Source: Blastomyces gilchristii SLH14081 (taxonomy: Eukaryota > Ascomycota > Eurotiomycetes > Onygenales > Ajellomycetaceae). From it: a stretch of DNA of 64,000 nt. A program made the position numbers and the translations under genes. This document shows positions 63,694 through 64,000 of this stretch, piece after piece. Positions within the stretch are counted from its first letter, which is position 1. Each line of letters begins with the position of its first letter. The DNA lies in the NCBI RefSeq assembly GCF_000003855.2, contig NW_003101682.1:4119632-4183631 (forward strand), in the 5' to 3' direction. Under the pieces are notes generated by a model. The model saw only the letters and a list, made by a program, of their open reading frames with translations. It was not told the DNA's origin and ran no database searches.

Positions 63694-64000
63694 TTTTGTG
63701 ATTTTCATACACTAACAATGATTCTTAGTTGCTCTGGTGTCAGAGGTCATTCTGATCAAAGATGACAACATCACTGAGACTACTCTCTCTCACTCTCAAG
63801 CTTCTTCTATCACTTTCTCTCTCTCTTCTGCAGAGAAGGTTGTGCACACACTGAATTATAAGCATTCAGTCTCAGATGACTCTCATCATTTATCTGATTC
63901 TGTGTCTTCTTCTTCTTCTATTTCTTTCACCTCTGTTCTCTCTGTCCTGGCTTCTGATTCTGTGAGTTCTGCACTCTTCTTCAATTTCTCTACACATATG

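Larger units (their letters stand above)
61960..64000 (+). mobile_element. LINE 5' end, copy E2 (continues beyond the window)
   Basis: Starts ATTCAAAGGTTGCTTAAGCC, the same 5' boundary as E1, which supports a true 5' end. A strong hairpin lies at 61976-62007. The leader runs to an ORF at 62725. Mutation is patchy: 62620-63000 is nearly clean, later parts are partly decayed. A cysteine-rich stretch at 63500-63690 may be a decayed zinc-knuckle cluster. Confidence 0.7.

Overview
This is a fungal (filamentous ascomycete) window. A 'normal' gene island of about 8 kb (35.3-43.3 kb) sits between long AT-rich tracts made almost entirely of mutated, nested transposons. Short GT-AG introns, a euascomycete-type Rif1, an aldose-epimerase-like glucose-6-phosphate 1-epimerase and AT-rich Ty3/gypsy-packed blocks suggest Pezizomycotina. 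Onygenales (Blastomyces/Emmonsia-like genomes with AT-rich isochores) is my best guess, but the species cannot be fixed from the window.

Layout. 1-34.9 kb is one nest of insertions that can be unpacked from matching target-site duplications (TSDs). A LINE tail (34747-34906) received a plus-strand gypsy-A element. The 3' LTR of that element received the minus-strand gypsy-C1 element (5743-34734, TSD AGATC). C1 received a hAT-related MITE (7914-8570, TSD CTTATGAG) and a hAT element (11087-32895). The hAT received a LINE (12484-17034, 13-bp TSD) and two near-full-length chromodomain gypsies, A1 (18214-23969, TSD ATTAT) and A2 (25275-31033, TSD AATAA). A minus-strand gypsy (A0, before 1 to 4862) and a second MITE (5099-5604) complete the left side.

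35.3-43.3 kb holds two minus-strand host genes. One is a glucose-6-phosphate 1-epimerase (3 exons, 320 aa). The other is Rif1 (3 exons, about 1,686 aa), which has RVxF/SILK protein phosphatase 1 docking motifs and an apparent 1-nt frameshift near codon 450. Immediately upstream of Rif1 lies a complete Ty1/copia element (43324-48522, 110-bp LTRs, TSD GTTAA, minus strand).

49.1-64 kb is again nested transposon: a gypsy-A LTR split by a second hAT copy (49099-54890), then the start of that gypsy, a LINE 5' end, a LINE 3' end in the opposite orientation, a truncated gypsy-C2 and a second LINE 5' end running off the window. The second hAT copy keeps the uninterrupted sites that prove the insertions in the first.

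Every transposon shows C-to-T/G-to-A decay of the repeat-induced point mutation (RIP) kind. Its context looks unusual: changes fall mostly in CpC and CpG, Trp codons become TGA rather than TAG, and CpA/CpT are largely kept. No transposon protein is intact. The host genes show no such decay, and the mutated/unmutated borders do not coincide exactly with transposon borders.
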